DNA of 64,000 nt from Strigamia acuminata (Eukaryota > Arthropoda > Chilopoda > Geophilomorpha > Linotaeniidae), in assembly GCA_949358305.1 (NCBI GenBank), contig OX442318.1:6558501-6622500 (forward strand), read 5' to 3'. Shown piece after piece: positions 48,014 to 59,574 of the stretch (positions are counted from its first letter, which is position 1; the number at the start of each line of letters is the position of its first letter). Below the pieces are notes generated by a model. That model made no database searches. It was not told the DNA's origin and saw only the letters and a list, made by a program, of their open reading frames with translations. Made by a program: the position numbers and the translations under genes.

Positions 48014-48103
48014 CCTATAAGATCCAACGGTTGCACATGCAGTTACAATTATCCTTGACAACCAAGAATTGTAGCTACATTTTCTCCAGTAAACTTAGCC
48101 AAA
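48014..48103 (+). promoter_or_regulatory. TATA-like box and non-coding first exon of the gene at 48868
   Basis: cctataaga at 48014, ggttgcac at 48029, donor gccaaa|gtaagt at 48103/48104. A diverged version of 22694-22796; intron about 765 bp. Confidence 0.5.
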
Positions 48104-48364
48104 GTAAGTGAATTATTTACAAGCATGATTTATATATTAGCAAGGGATGCCTTTTTGTTAGTTTTTCTATGTGCATTGCACCAGAAACTTACACATTATG
48201 AAAACTTAAAATAAACAAAAAACGTTCAGCATTTCTATGATTAATTTCGGTCTCTAGAATGGCAGAAATATAGAATTTTAACGATTTACTTTACAAATTC
48301 CCTAAGATGTTCATTTGTTTTTAAATATTTGACATTTAACACCAAATGTGTCCTAATGACCTAT

Positions 48365-48605
48365 ACAGGGTGTTTCCAAAATAAGTATATACTTTTTTAA
48401 AAAACCAAGCAGACTAGCCTATAGCAAAGTAGGGATGACGAATCCAATGGTGTAATCAAATTTTATGCCAGACGTGCAGCAATGCACTTTTCATTCGCTA
48501 ACTCGTTAACTGGTCGAGATAGAGCAAAATTTCCATTTACAAAGTTGTAGAGCACCACCAAATTAGTACTATCCAACTTATCTTAGTCATCTTAAGCTAA
48601 ATGTT
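48365..48605. mobile_element. Partial element with CAGGGTGT end
   Basis: Starts tatacagggtgtttcc and resembles the left arm of 56686-57909 (aaagttgtagagcaccacca, tactatccaact). No matching right end. Confidence 0.55.
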
Positions 48606-48867
48606 TTTGTTTTAAAATGAAAACAAATCAGCTGAAATAAAGCCAGTCATTGTGACAAAAATTAAATTTCTACTGCAAAAAGTACTGAATTTCTTCAATA
48701 AATGTATTCAAATTTGCATTATTATGCAATTAAACAAGAAAAACCACTGTTTTTTTTTTAATATCTAAATTATTTTATTATCATAACAATAAAAATTTTC
48801 AATTTGCTGATTTGTTTTACTTTTTTTTTAGAACAAAACTAACAATTTTTTATGCATATGTTTATAG

Positions 48868-49793
48868 ATGACTTCAATTAAAATCTGCCTGTTTTGCTTT
48901 TGTATTTTCTTTGTTACTTTGTCTGCTTTCGTAATTGAAGGACCAATCAAGAACAGACAACCAGATGGCTCCCAGAGTATGAAATCGAAAGAACGTGTAC
49001 TCTTTCCACAACCAATCAAGAACAAACAACCAGATGGCTCTCATCTTCTGTACGACGTACTTATAATGTTACTCGAGAATACAAAGTAATTTCCATTTTA
49101 AAAATAAGGTTTTATGTTCTTTTTATTTTAAAATGCATGTCTGTTAAGTTGATCGCTTGCTTTGTCAGGAAAGGAAATCGATTGCCATGTCTGTACTTCT
49201 ATTTATATCTGTATATCTGTATAATGCAACTCTGGTGTTTTGGGTCTTTTTTTTATGTATCACTACACAAGTGAAATGGCTCGACCAATGGGAGCCAAGA
49301 TTCCTCCAGGGCTCCTCTTGAGTGTGGAAAGAGTATAGTAGTGCGAGCATGAAAACTGACTTCCAGCTGAGTAAAAAAACAAACTCAAACACAGCAAATG
49401 AAAGAGAAAATGTCATACAAATCATACATAGTGATTTAATTAGTGATTTTACTGAATTACTATGCAAACGATTCAACAGTCTTTTATAAACCTTAGGCAT
49501 TGAACACACAACTAAAAAGGAAACTGTAAAACACAAACTCACAACAGAAAAGAGCAAAACTGTAAAACACAAATCCACTACAGCCATCACTACAACAGAA
49601 ACAGAAAACACAGAATGCATAACAGAAAAGCATATAACTAAAAAAAACTCATAGCACAACAAAAAAAAGTACTACTACAAAAAGTCAACCCACAACAGAA
49701 AAAAGTACTACTACCACTGAAAGCTCGACTGGAACAAGTACGGGGACCACTAAAAGCTCGACTGGAACAATCGGGACAACAAATTGCACCTAA
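48868..49793 (+). pseudogene. Broken member of the secreted NGSQ/Ser-Thr family
   Basis: Acceptor tttatag directly before the ATG; signal peptide KICLFCFCIFFVTLSAF. Two degenerate repeats (IKNRQPDGSQSMKS, IKNKQPDGSH) follow, then a stop at 49087-49089 where foreign sequence begins. Family sequence resumes at about 49345 with a SSASMKTDFQLS-like stretch matching NRSSAVVKIDFHLD of 45601. A stop at 49485-49487 precedes Thr/Lys-rich TTEK-type repeats ending about 49793. The cysteine core is not recognisable. The first 73 codons could still give a short secreted peptide. Confidence 0.7.
49095..49345. mobile_element. Half MITE inside the broken gene
   Basis: 49150-49330 resembles the right part of the TACTCTTG-type MITEs (gctttgtc, ctggtgttttgggtct, tggctcgaccaatggga) and ends gagtatag. 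The left half is not evident. Boundaries approximate. Confidence 0.55.
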
Positions 49794-49799
49794 TATTCA

Positions 49800-50386
49800 A
49801 AGAGTTTTACCATTTACCAATGTGGCAATTTTGTCTCGTGTTATTCAAAATTGACACTACTTTTATTATTAATTTCTATTTTATTGTCTTTTATTATAGC
49901 TTAAATACTTAAATGAATTTCGCTCTGTGATAAAGTTAGGAACATATAAGTAAACTGTGAGCCTCGGGACGGCCAACTAAGGACCTTTCCCTCAGCTCCA
50001 CGTCACACATGCGTTTACTATTACGGGGCACGTCACGCCTACGTCCCCCTTTTGACACGTTACGTCGGTACGACAACTAAGGGTTATCTGGGTATACAGT
50101 GTGTCCCAAAAGTCTGAACCTCCCCAAGTAATTTCCAAAATACTTGAGATATCAGAAAACTGAAAAAAAAATCATATAGGAAATCATTCATTGCGAATCT
50201 GATGGCATCCTCAAATTTGACCTCAAAGGTCATTTTCAAGGTTATAGTTTTGGCGAAAAAGGAGAAATCAGACACCTGACACCTGACAGTTCGTCCGGAA
50301 TAGTCAGGTGCCTGACGCCTGACACCTGACGTTTAGTCCATCCCAACGATAACCGCTATTCCGATAAACAATCACCGCTGTTCATC
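49800..50386. other. Intergenic with one element fragment
   Basis: 50095-50270 (tacagtgtgtcccaaaagtc, caaggtcattttcaaggtt) resembles the CAGGGTGG-type element at 56686. 50270-50335 has repeats of cacctgac. No gene. Confidence 0.5.
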
Positions 50387-50725
50387 GATGCTCTACTCTA
50401 TTTAAACTGGTGTTAAAAAGTGTAACTGAGAAGTATTAACCAAAACTGAGTAAAAAAGATGATCATAATACATTCAATTCCATTATCCATTTCGCATAGA
50501 CATCCAAAATGTTTCGCACTACGACATCTACACGCAAAGTAATATTAAATATAAATAAAGTAAACTATACCTTGTGCTCGTATTTATTACACGCCTTAAT
50601 AAACGTGTGGATCAAGTAGTGGCCTATGAAATGAAATGAATGGACCTGGTTTTGAATCAAAGTGCAAGTAAAGATTAATAATAAATCTCAAAAAGATTTA
50701 ATCAACAAAAAACAATTTGCCACTA

Positions 50726-50964
50726 AGTGCATTCAAAAAGTCTAAAACGTATGCAAAACACGTTTCTTGTTTGTACGTGACGTCATTCCCATTGAATAAC
50801 ATTCCCATGTTATTCCCATTGAATAACATTCCCATGTTATTCCCATTGAATAACATGCCCATGTTATTCCCATTGAATAACATTCCCATGTTATTCAATG
50901 GGAATGACGTCACGTACAAACACGAAACGAGTTTTGCATACGTTTTAGACTTTTTGAATGCACC
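50726..50964. mobile_element. Hairpin MITE present in only one duplicate
   Basis: 239 bp flanked by TA. The ends GTGCATTCAAAAAGTCTAAA pair almost perfectly with the right end. The middle is a repeated cattcccatgttattcccat motif. The right-hand segmental copy (about 59980) is empty: gctactgatttgg. Confidence 0.82.
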
Positions 50965-51483
50965 TAGTGACTTGGAAAGAAAATTACAATAATTAAAAAA
51001 CAATTTCCTTCGAAAAAGTTCTGAATTGTTCTAAAAAAAAAGCGTCCAGACATAATTGACTTTTCCAAGTTGATTACTGGTATGTCTTTTTGATTCTGAC
51101 TATTAGATGATTTTGAAAAGGTTTTACAGATGACAAATAAACCTTATGTTTTCCTTGCAGCAATACTTCAACCAAGGGGTCATGAGGGCGTGGGTCTTAA
51201 GACCCAGCTTCTGACCTCTTGGGACAAGTGGTTTGTTTTGTTTTTGCTTCCCCAAGAACTAGTTTGACTCAAACATAACACATTGGCAATAAAAAAACAT
51301 CAATAAACACCAAAATCTTTGTGCAATTGCATGTTTTGCATTATCTCACCTGCAAATGAATGACAAATATGTAAATTTCTCATTTATTTATTGTGATCTG
51401 ACATAAAAAAAAAATCCCAAAATCTCTTGCCCAAAAGTTCCAAAAACACCTTCCAACTAATTAAATTTATTCTCTTACGACTT

Positions 51484-53238
51484 TTATTCGTTTATACACA
51501 ATCGTCTCTTGCCTAACTTTTTATTCAAATTACGCACCACTTTGCGGTGGATTTGATTGTTCAGCTTCTTCTGTGGCTGATATTGCAAATCCGTGAGATT
51601 ACTACTCTTCTGTTTGATTCCAGGTGCATGGACCAAAAAAGCATTGTCAAGTATGTTGAAGTCATAATCAAGCAAACAGAGCGCGTGCATCTAAAAAACA
51701 AAGGCAAAACAGTCGTTTCTTTTGAATTTCTGTCATGGCGGCGGATACACACCTGACTCATTTTGTCCTGTTTTCCCTCCCAAGTGAGCCTTTCGTCGTA
51801 AGATGGTTCATTGTGAGTTCCTATGTAGACAGGCTCCCACCTGTGGTACGGGGGGTGTCGTTTCGCCACGTGAAATACATTAATTTGATTTGGCTTAGGA
51901 GTTCGTTTGAGCCAGCCTTCCAACCACGGCGTGAATGAACATAGCCAACATATATTTTTATGGAAAAAAATGGCGCGGCTTGACCTATAGAGTTTGACTA
52001 ATTCGGATTTGGAATTCGGCGGTCGACTTTCTCTTTTTATCTAAATAAAAATAAAAATAAATTATTTTTTATTTGATAAAAATTAACTAGAAAAATAAAA
52101 CAACAACAAGTTTTAATCTCCGTTACGTGACCTGCATCCTTATCGGATTTAAACAAATAAACATGTCTTCCCTCTTGTTTATCCATTACCATGGTCAACT
52201 GATCACGTGATTAAGACGTCATCGTTTGTGCTTTTGTTATTGAAATATTTACCTCGAAGATGGGGAGAACAAACACTTTGGGGTTCGGTCTGCGCGTAGC
52301 GTTGTCGGATAATCTCGACATCAAGTCGAGAAACATTTTCACGATACCGCGAGAAGGGTACAGCTCGATGTCGGCTGCCAATACGAAAAACGTCGTAGAC
52401 GTTTCCTGAGCGACATTTCTCGCCACGTTGATGGGGTAGTCGAGACTTTTGACGTTTTTAAATGAATTTATTGGCGTCTTTAAGTCGGGGCTTGAGAATT
52501 TCTTACATTTCTTTTTCATTTTATTAGAAAAGGACGATAATTTTCCATCGAATCGAAACGGCGGCGTGAAATTCCTATCAAAAATCATATGAAACGTCAC
52601 GAAGTTTCGCACGCACGGATTGCCGCATGTGCGCAGGAAACTGATCTTGTGTAGCGCGGCGGAAAAATCAAAACCCGATGCGTGCACCGCCACCGAAATC
52701 GGCCCACGCCACTTGCGGCAAATGACTTCGACGTGTGGTAAAAGGTGATACGTGGCGTGCGTGCAGAAGGTTATCGATTCATTGCCGTGATAGCGTTTTT
52801 TCGCTAAAATGTAGTTGTATAATACCGTATACGAGCCACGTGTACCGATGTATCGTTGCGATTTACACGTTTCGTTCGCCCGCTTGCGAATCTTTCCGTT
52901 TTTGATGCAGCGCCTTGGAATATACTCATCCCCGATTTTATACACATCTTCATATGATTCAATACGATTATTCTCGTACAAAATATCGATGCTGACGTGA
53001 CGTCTGATGATGAAAAGTAAAATGACGAATGTTAGTGAGAATAAAAGGATTAGGAGACATTTCACTCGAATATTTAGATGACCACAGCAAAATAAAGTTG
53101 ACCGGTTCCATTTTGGTCTAAACGACACCAATTTTCTTCGGAAACCTTAATAAAAGATGCGGGGGAGAGACGAATTAATCGATTATTGCGTGTCTAAATG
53201 CAGGCTGCTTGCATCTATTAAATACCCGGTTTCTTCAT
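51484..53238 (-). CDS. Beta-1,4-glucuronyltransferase 1-like glycosyltransferase, copy 1
   Basis: Glyco_transf_49 family (B4GAT1-like), a Golgi type II membrane enzyme; the vertebrate member adds glucuronic acid to the O-mannosyl glycan of dystroglycan. Four exons on the minus strand: 53238-53226, 53145-52253, 52040-51753, 51690-51484 (TAA), 466 aa. The large second exon has no ATG, and the phase requires exactly the 13-nt exon ATGAAGAAACCGG. Domains: basic tail, membrane segment (CLLILLFSLTFVILLFI), then lumenal domain. The latter has DIELYPS at the DxD-like position and later NVFHVAKRHPPYHRWEPVYI, GTHNEPSYDERLTWEGK and LDNAFLVHAPGIK, typical of the family. Full length. Paralogue at 60492-62314. 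Confidence 0.9.
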
Positions 53239-53340
53239 TTTTTATGCGTATCCTCATGTCATAACAAATCGTTATACGCCGCACGGTGCTGCCATGTAAT
53301 AAGAAGCTGCGGTGTAAAACGAGACCTCGTTTTCAGGATT

Positions 53341-54065
53341 ACAGGATACACAACCGGATAGTCTGGATTCATTAGTTAGACCGGTCTAGGTCAATTTGAG
53401 TGTGGGAAATCTAAAAATTCAAGTGGATTTTAAAAATCCCTATTGGTTTCGAGTTATTAATGCAAAATCACAATATTGCAAAATCATACACACAATGAAA
53501 CCTCCTATTGTCAATTTGAACAAACATTGAATAAATTATCTTTTATTTTTGGTGATTTTCAACATTTGAAATTTTGAAAACAAAACCAAAACCTCACCAC
53601 GCACCATTTTTGGCTCGCATTCTGACAGCTAACGCCATCTTCCGCCACTTTATATGTTCCCAGTTCCCGGCTCGTGACTCCTCAGAGTCCAAGCCGTTTT
53701 GTTTCTACCAACCAGAATTAGGCGGGAGTATAATTTTAATTTTAATTACCCCACGTAAAATATAAAATATTCTGAAAGGTTTCTCTCAAAACTGCCATAA
53801 ACACACTTCTCAAAAGTCAGCCAAACATGGAGTCTAAATTCACAAGAATTACCACCAGATGGCATAATTAGAAAACCAATTTCTAGAATTCAGTTTGGAA
53901 CCATACATTTCTCATAAAGCATCTAATCCATCTTAACAATCAATTACCACATTAAATGTACATTTTCTCAGTTGCCCAGATAAGTTAAAATTCGAATTTT
54001 ATTTATCCAGATAACCGAGTGCGTTTACGTGGCATTAGTTTTCTGGTAAACATGATGTCACATGT
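53341..54065. other. Intergenic
   Basis: 53560-53640 resembles the cluster repeat around 30600 (attttgaaaacaaaaccaaaacctcaccacgc). No gene seen. Confidence 0.5.
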
Positions 54066-54320
54066 GAACTTCCGTTGTTCCGTACAACTGGAATTTCCGT
54101 TGTTCCGTACAACTGGAATTTCCATTGTTCCGTACAACTGGAATTTCCGTCGTTCCGTACAATTGGAATTTCCGTCGTTCCGTACAACTGGAATTTCCGT
54201 CGTTCCGTACAACTGGAATTTCCGTCGTTCCGTACAACTGGAATTTCCGTCGTTCCGTACAACTGGAATTTCCGTCGTTCCGTACAACTGGAATTTCCGT
54301 TGTTCCGTACAACTGAAATT
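54066..54320. repeat. 24-bp tandem satellite
   Basis: About ten and a half copies of ttccgtcgttccgtacaact plus ggaa. As 24 is divisible by three, several frames stay open, giving spurious ORFs on both strands. Confidence 0.95.
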
Positions 54321-54761
54321 TCACATTTCCGAATAAGTCTGTCTTTTCTAGAAAACTGGTTCGTTTACGTGATCACATTTCCACAAAAGTGAAATTCGTA
54401 TTTTCTCTTATCTGGAAAACTGATTATTGACTATTTATATAAATCAATGAGAAAATCACTGATTTCTATTTCATTTTAGTTTTTTGTTTTAAAATCGGTT
54501 AATCTTTTACCCCGGCGATTATTCAGACCCGGATGCAATTTGAAGCGTTACAGAACGTGGCTAAATAAACAAAAAATAATCATATAATAAAACAATCATA
54601 AAAATTTAATTCAACTCTAGATGGCTGTTTACAATATGATTTACAACCTGGTTAAAGTCGTTAAAAAAAATAGTGAAAATTCTTTAATGGACAAAGAATC
54701 TTTCACATAAGAAAAGCCGCATCAATAGATCTCTTTGAATGTTGAGCATTTAAATCATACA

Positions 54762-56456
54762 ATGCCTCACCGAAAGTGTACCGTTAATGTTGTTAAATTT
54801 TTATTATTTAATTTCTGCATACCTTCTACAAATAGAGAAGTTAAGAACACTAAAGGAAGTTTTACAGAACAATTTAACACAGCTCATGGCAAATGTCCTG
54901 CACTTCCAGACGCACTACAAAACCGAGAAATAGTAAGTTGAGAAAAGTCGAGAAAAGTTGCTGCAAGGCAACCCAGCAACCTAGGTGAGAACGCGGTGAA
55001 TGCGACCAATTCTAAACCGCGTGTTCTCTTGTGTTGTTCCTTATCGTGAATGGTGTCCAAATGCCCATAGTCATCCCCTGGCCATGAGGCGACCGACCTC
55101 CACTCACATGATCTCAACCAATCACAGCCCTTCAATAAAATAATACGTTCATAAATGCAGCCACTACCTTAAAGAAAATGGAATTTCAGAAAAAAAATAC
55201 CATTAGTTTTCAAGAAAAAAAATAAAACCACTTTTGGAGCTCAAAATTGACTCGAGATTGGGGCCGGGGAAGGTTTTAAACATTAAACATGACCTTATGA
55301 ATGCACCTATACTCTTGTTGAACTCAAAAAGACCCCCAAATCCCATTGGTCGAGCCATTTTACTGGTGTAGTGATCCAAAAAAAAAGACCCAAACACCAG
55401 AATTGCAGTACAATGTACAGACATTGTAGTCGTTTGACTAGGAAACGGCCAAAATTTCAAAATTATGTGTTTTCCAGACAAAGCAACCAATAAACAGAAC
55501 AAAGGTTAGTTTTACATTTATATGTGCATAAAACTATATTTCATAAATGGAAATAACGTTTTTTCATAAGAAAAATCAAAATTATATTAACTTAAATGGT
55601 CGTAACAATCACAAAAATAAATCAAAATCAAAATTACTTCTCCTAGTGGTCGCATACAGTCTGGAGTTAGTGTAATGAGGCTCGACCAATGAGATTTGGG
55701 GGCCTTTCTGAGTTCAACAAGAGTATAGTAATATTTTAGTTTCAATATTGTAGATTGAAGGCAGATGGTACATCACACAAACTAGCCTTCTACCCTCACA
55801 AGTATTGCACCAAACATGTTTAATTTGGGACTTTAATTATGACAACAAAGGAATTCTAATTAACTTTGCATCAGTTCTCGAACACGGGTAAGTTTCGTTC
55901 AAATATTTTTTTTTAAAAAAATTATTTAAAAGTGTATACACATTTACACTTCAGTGTACTGAAACATACAATTGTAACACGGACTCCTATAAAAGGAAAA
56001 AACAATGTGTACAGAGTAGACGTAGAACATCACACAAAACCACACGTTCAATCAACTCGTAAGATATCTTCGGCTTTTTCCCCACACAGAATACGAGCGT
56101 ACACAAATTACAAATAAAATATTACGAGTATTTGTTTAGTTACTGGAACATTTTACGTCTTGAATCGTGACTTTTTCATCTCTAGTGTAGTTGGGTGCAC
56201 GCATAGTCACAGTCCCACTCACTACTGTAAGTATTCATCAATTCATCGGATTAATTCTGAAATTTTTCCTTTATTTCTAGATAATCAAGTTGTTGGTTTT
56301 CGTAATTTAACATTTAACATGCCCAAATATTCTGTAATGATTAAAGGGATTCTCAACGATCTGGAAGCGAGAACAGGATTGACGACTGCTAAAACTCCCA
56401 TACATCACACCAAATGTCATTACCCACCTGCAAAAGCCCACACTATGCATGACTAA
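54762..56456 (+). CDS. Lipocalin (apolipoprotein D / bilin-binding type)
   Basis: Five-exon gene assembled by phase: 54762-54932, 55754-55887, 55955-56058, 56140-56226, 56281-56456 (TAA), 224 codons including the stop. Lipocalins are secreted beta-barrels that carry small hydrophobic ligands. Visible: HGKCPALPDALQ, then GRWYITQTSLL at the exon 1-2 junction region (the G-x-W signature of strand A), CLIWDFNYDNKGILINF, TFYVLNRDFFISSVVGC (equivalent of the family's Y-V-L-x-T-D-Y strand), and a C-terminal helix region (MIKGILNDLEARTGL) with a final Cys. The N-terminal signal peptide is weak (VNVVKFLLFNFCIPS), so an upstream exon may exist. Exon 4's acceptor (gtatttgtttag) is fixed by phase. Intron 1 holds a MITE. 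Confidence 0.78.
55310..55725. mobile_element. TACTCTTG-type MITE in lipocalin intron 1
   Basis: 416 bp flanked by TA (55308-55309, 55726-55727). The ends TACTCTTGTTGAACTCAAAA and their complement give long terminal repeats. Same family as the element starting 56519, inverted. Confidence 0.82.
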
Positions 56457-56518
56457 TCATTGAACAAGGCATCCAATCTCGGGATTCACATCATCTGAAT
56501 CCCGGGATTTTGGTACTA

Positions 56519-58165
56519 TACTCTTGTTAGACTTAAAAGGGTGGCCTTCTCCCATTGGCCGAGCCGCATTACTCCTAACTCCAGTCTGTATTACTACCAC
56601 TAGGAGAAGTAGTTTTTATTTTTATTATGTTTTGTGATTGTTATTACCATTTAAGTTGACATAATTTTAATTGTATTTTATTATACAGGGTGGAACAAAA
56701 GTCTGTTCCCCTTAAATATTTCCTGAGCAATTGCATCTAGGCCAACTTTGATGAAGCGATCGTATAGGAAGTTGGGTGTGAGCAATCCAATGATGTCATC
56801 AAATTTGACCTTGAAGGCCATTTTCAAGGTTATTCACTTGCTAACTTCTAAACCAATCAGGTTAGAGCAAAAAAGTCAATTACAAAGTTGTAGAGCATCA
56901 TCAAATTAGTACTATCCAACTTGTCTTAGTCATCTTAAATTAAATGTTTTCTTTTTAAAAAGGAGACAATTCAGAAAAAAAATCAGCAAAGTGAAATTTT
57001 TTAACCCTCGGAGGTATAAGGATAAAATGTGTTGTTCTGGTTTAAGCCATTACAGATTTATGGACAATTTTTAAGTCGATTGGTTAAAGCGCCATGTAGT
57101 TTGTTTTTAGTGTGGACTAATTTTATTGAGGACATAATGCCTAAGCAATAAAAATAAATCGATTTGAGCCATCTGGAGGTGGTTTTAATCACTACTGGTA
57201 AATGCAAAAAGCTGTTCACTGAAGCGCTGTTTACAAATACAGCAAAGCCAGCTTAAAAGTTATGCTAGAGTTTTAAGGGGCAGTAAATTTCCAAGTTGAA
57301 TATTTAATTAAATAAATGATGAATCATTACAAATTTCACCTGAGATTTACTTTATTATCAGATAAACAAAGTCACAAATTTTCAGCAAAAAAATTCATAG
57401 GAAAAAAAATTTTCCTATTCAAGAAAAAGCTTGTCCATAAATCCGTATAGCCAAGGATTAATCTTGTGATCAAATAATTATTGAGGCATTAAAAAAAGGC
57501 AGTGGTTTTTCTTGTTTATTTGCATAATGATGCACATTTGAATACGTTTATTTAAGTAATTCAGTATTTTTGTGATAGAAATTTAAGTTTTGTCACAATG
57601 GCTGGCTTTATGTATTTCAGCTGATTTGTCTCCTTTTTAAAAGGAAAACATTTAACTTAAGATGACTAAGATAAGTTGGATAGTACTAATTTGATGGTGC
57701 TCTACAACTTTGTAATTGACTTTTTTGCTCTAACCTGATTGGTTTAGAAGTTAGCAAGTGAATATCTTTGAAAATGGCCGTCAAGGTCAAATTTGATAAC
57801 ATCATTGGATTGCTCTCACCCAACTTCCTATACGATCGCTTCATCAAAGTTGGCCTAGATGCAATTGCTGAGGAAATATTTAAGGGGAACAGACTTTTGT
57901 TCCACCCTGTATAAAATGTTATTTCCATTTGGGAAATAAAGTTTTATGCACAAATAAATGTAAAATTCATGTTTGTTCTGTTTATTGGTTGCTTTGTCTG
58001 GAAAGCACAATATTTTGAAATTTTGGCTGTTACCTAGGCAATCGACTACAATGTCTGTACACTGTAATGCATTTCTGGTGTTTGGGTCTATATTTTTGGA
58101 TCACTACACCAGTGATACGGCTCAGCCAATGGGAGAAGGCCACCCTTTTGAGCTGAACAAAAGTT
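56519..58165. mobile_element. TACTCTTG-type MITE, middle level of the nest
   Basis: The left end TACTCTTGTTAGACTT and body (ccatttaagttgacataatt) match the complement of 55310-55725. The right end gagctgaacaaaag is worn. It is split by the element at 56686. Confidence 0.7.
56686..57909. mobile_element. CAGGGTGG element with about 300-bp terminal repeats
   Basis: 1,224 bp flanked by TA. Starts CAGGGTGGAACAAAAGTCTG and ends CAGACTTTTGTTCCACCCTG. The left and right arms stay complementary for about 300 bases (gatcgtataggaagttgggt, gtactatccaactt). The centre has no recognisable transposase. Confidence 0.85.
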
Positions 58166-58612
58166 TTTTTTTTTTTTAGCAATTTTTTTTAGAAAAACAT
58201 GCTAAATTGATGCAAAAATACGATTTCCAGAGTCGGAATTTGCATACCTGGCACTGGGTCTGAGATATGGGCGAAAAACAAAATTTTCCAGCCATTTTTC
58301 AGTCGGATGAATTCCCGCATATCAAACCCGGTATCAGGTATCCGAACCCTAAAATCGTGTGTTTAGCGATAATTTGCATTGATTCAACATTGTTCCAACA
58401 TTTTATTTTTTGACCGATTGTTGCAAATTTTATATGGAAAAATGATCAAAATCGATTTGAATTAGTATATCTGGACCTTTGAAGAAATAGGAGCAAACTA
58501 CAGCATTTTTCGGCTGAAAAGTGGTTGGGAAAATATTTTTCACCCGTATCTCAGTCCCGGTGCCAGCACCGGGATCCCGGTTCTGGAAAATGGTCTCGGA
58601 TTGGATGCCCTT

Positions 58613-58986
58613 TGTAATTAATTTTAACCATAGATACATTTGTTTTCGGGAAAACATACAAATAAAAGTCTTATACAATTTACAAGATTTATAATACATT
58701 AGAACACATTGAAATACACATAGAATACATTGAAAATCAAGAAACTCAAGAAAAGCGACCCTGTATGTAAAATTTCAGAAATCTGATTTTGTGAAATCCG
58801 ATTTCGTTTTTATAACGCAAAAATCATCACTACTTATTTCCCGAAATCAAGAAAATCAAGAAAATCAAAGAAATCAAAGAAATCAAAGAAATCCTATAGA
58901 TTAAAATCCGATGAAATAACGATAAAATCGTTAACCGTTGTACAGATAACCAATCATTCGTTGAACCAGTGTTCTGTAATCAATAA
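58613..58986. other. AT-rich intergenic
   Basis: Contains short agaaatcaa repeats near 58850-58900. No gene. Confidence 0.5.
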
Positions 58987-59569
58987 AGGGTTTCATTAAA
59001 TGAGTGATTAGTTGATTACTTTGATTATTGCAATAATCATAATCTCTCAATTATTGTGGGCCCAACAAAAAATCTGATTATGTGATTATTGGTATGTGTG
59101 ATTATGTGAAGGTCACATGACTTTCTGTGCAAACGTGCATTGGCAACCTGAAAAGGTGATGCGAGCAACCATAACATGTAGATTGTTCCGATGGGCGGAA
59201 TTGTTTAAACTGTAACCTAGATACGTAGCAATTGTTTAAAAAAAAGTTGCTACAAGTAACAATTGCAACTCCCTGACTTGTTTAATGTGTTTAGTTTAAC
59301 CTAAACTGAGCACCCTTTATTGTATTATGACCTTGTGTAGTTGTAGTTTAAGCGGGTGTGGCGCCGCCATGTTGGTTTGAGTTGAGAGAGCACTTATAAT
59401 CGGCCCAAGTCAGCAGAAAATCATGGTTTGGGATGATTACTTGATTACTTGATTAGTTGCTTATTTGATGAAATGATTATTCTCAGGATTGGTTGAAGCC
59501 AGTCTCATGATACATCAAATAATCAACTAACCAAAGTAATCAACTAATCACTCATTTAATGAAACCCCT
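58987..59569. mobile_element. MITE with AGGGTTTCATTAAATGAG ends
   Basis: About 583 bp. Left AGGGTTTCATTAAATGAGTG and right end complementary (ctcatttaatgaaacccct), with terminal repeats of about 37 bases. The target duplication is not clear. Confidence 0.75.
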
Positions 59570-59574
59570 TAATG

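Larger units (their letters stand above)
50387..53340. repeat. Segmental duplication, left copy
   Basis: Homologous in the same orientation to about 59575-62400. It covers a glucuronyltransferase gene, its 3' flank and its promoter region. The two copies differ by point changes and by the MITE at 50726. Confidence 0.85.
56467..58612. mobile_element. Outermost element of a three-deep nest
   Basis: Left end aaggcatccaatctcggga and right end ctcggattggatgccctttg are inverted repeats. The right part contains accgggatcccggt palindromes. It is interrupted by the element at 56519. Confidence 0.5.

Noticed and set aside
54003-54392. Overlapping ORFs on both strands at the 24-bp array
   Set aside because: By-product of a 24-bp tandem repeat, with no gene structure.
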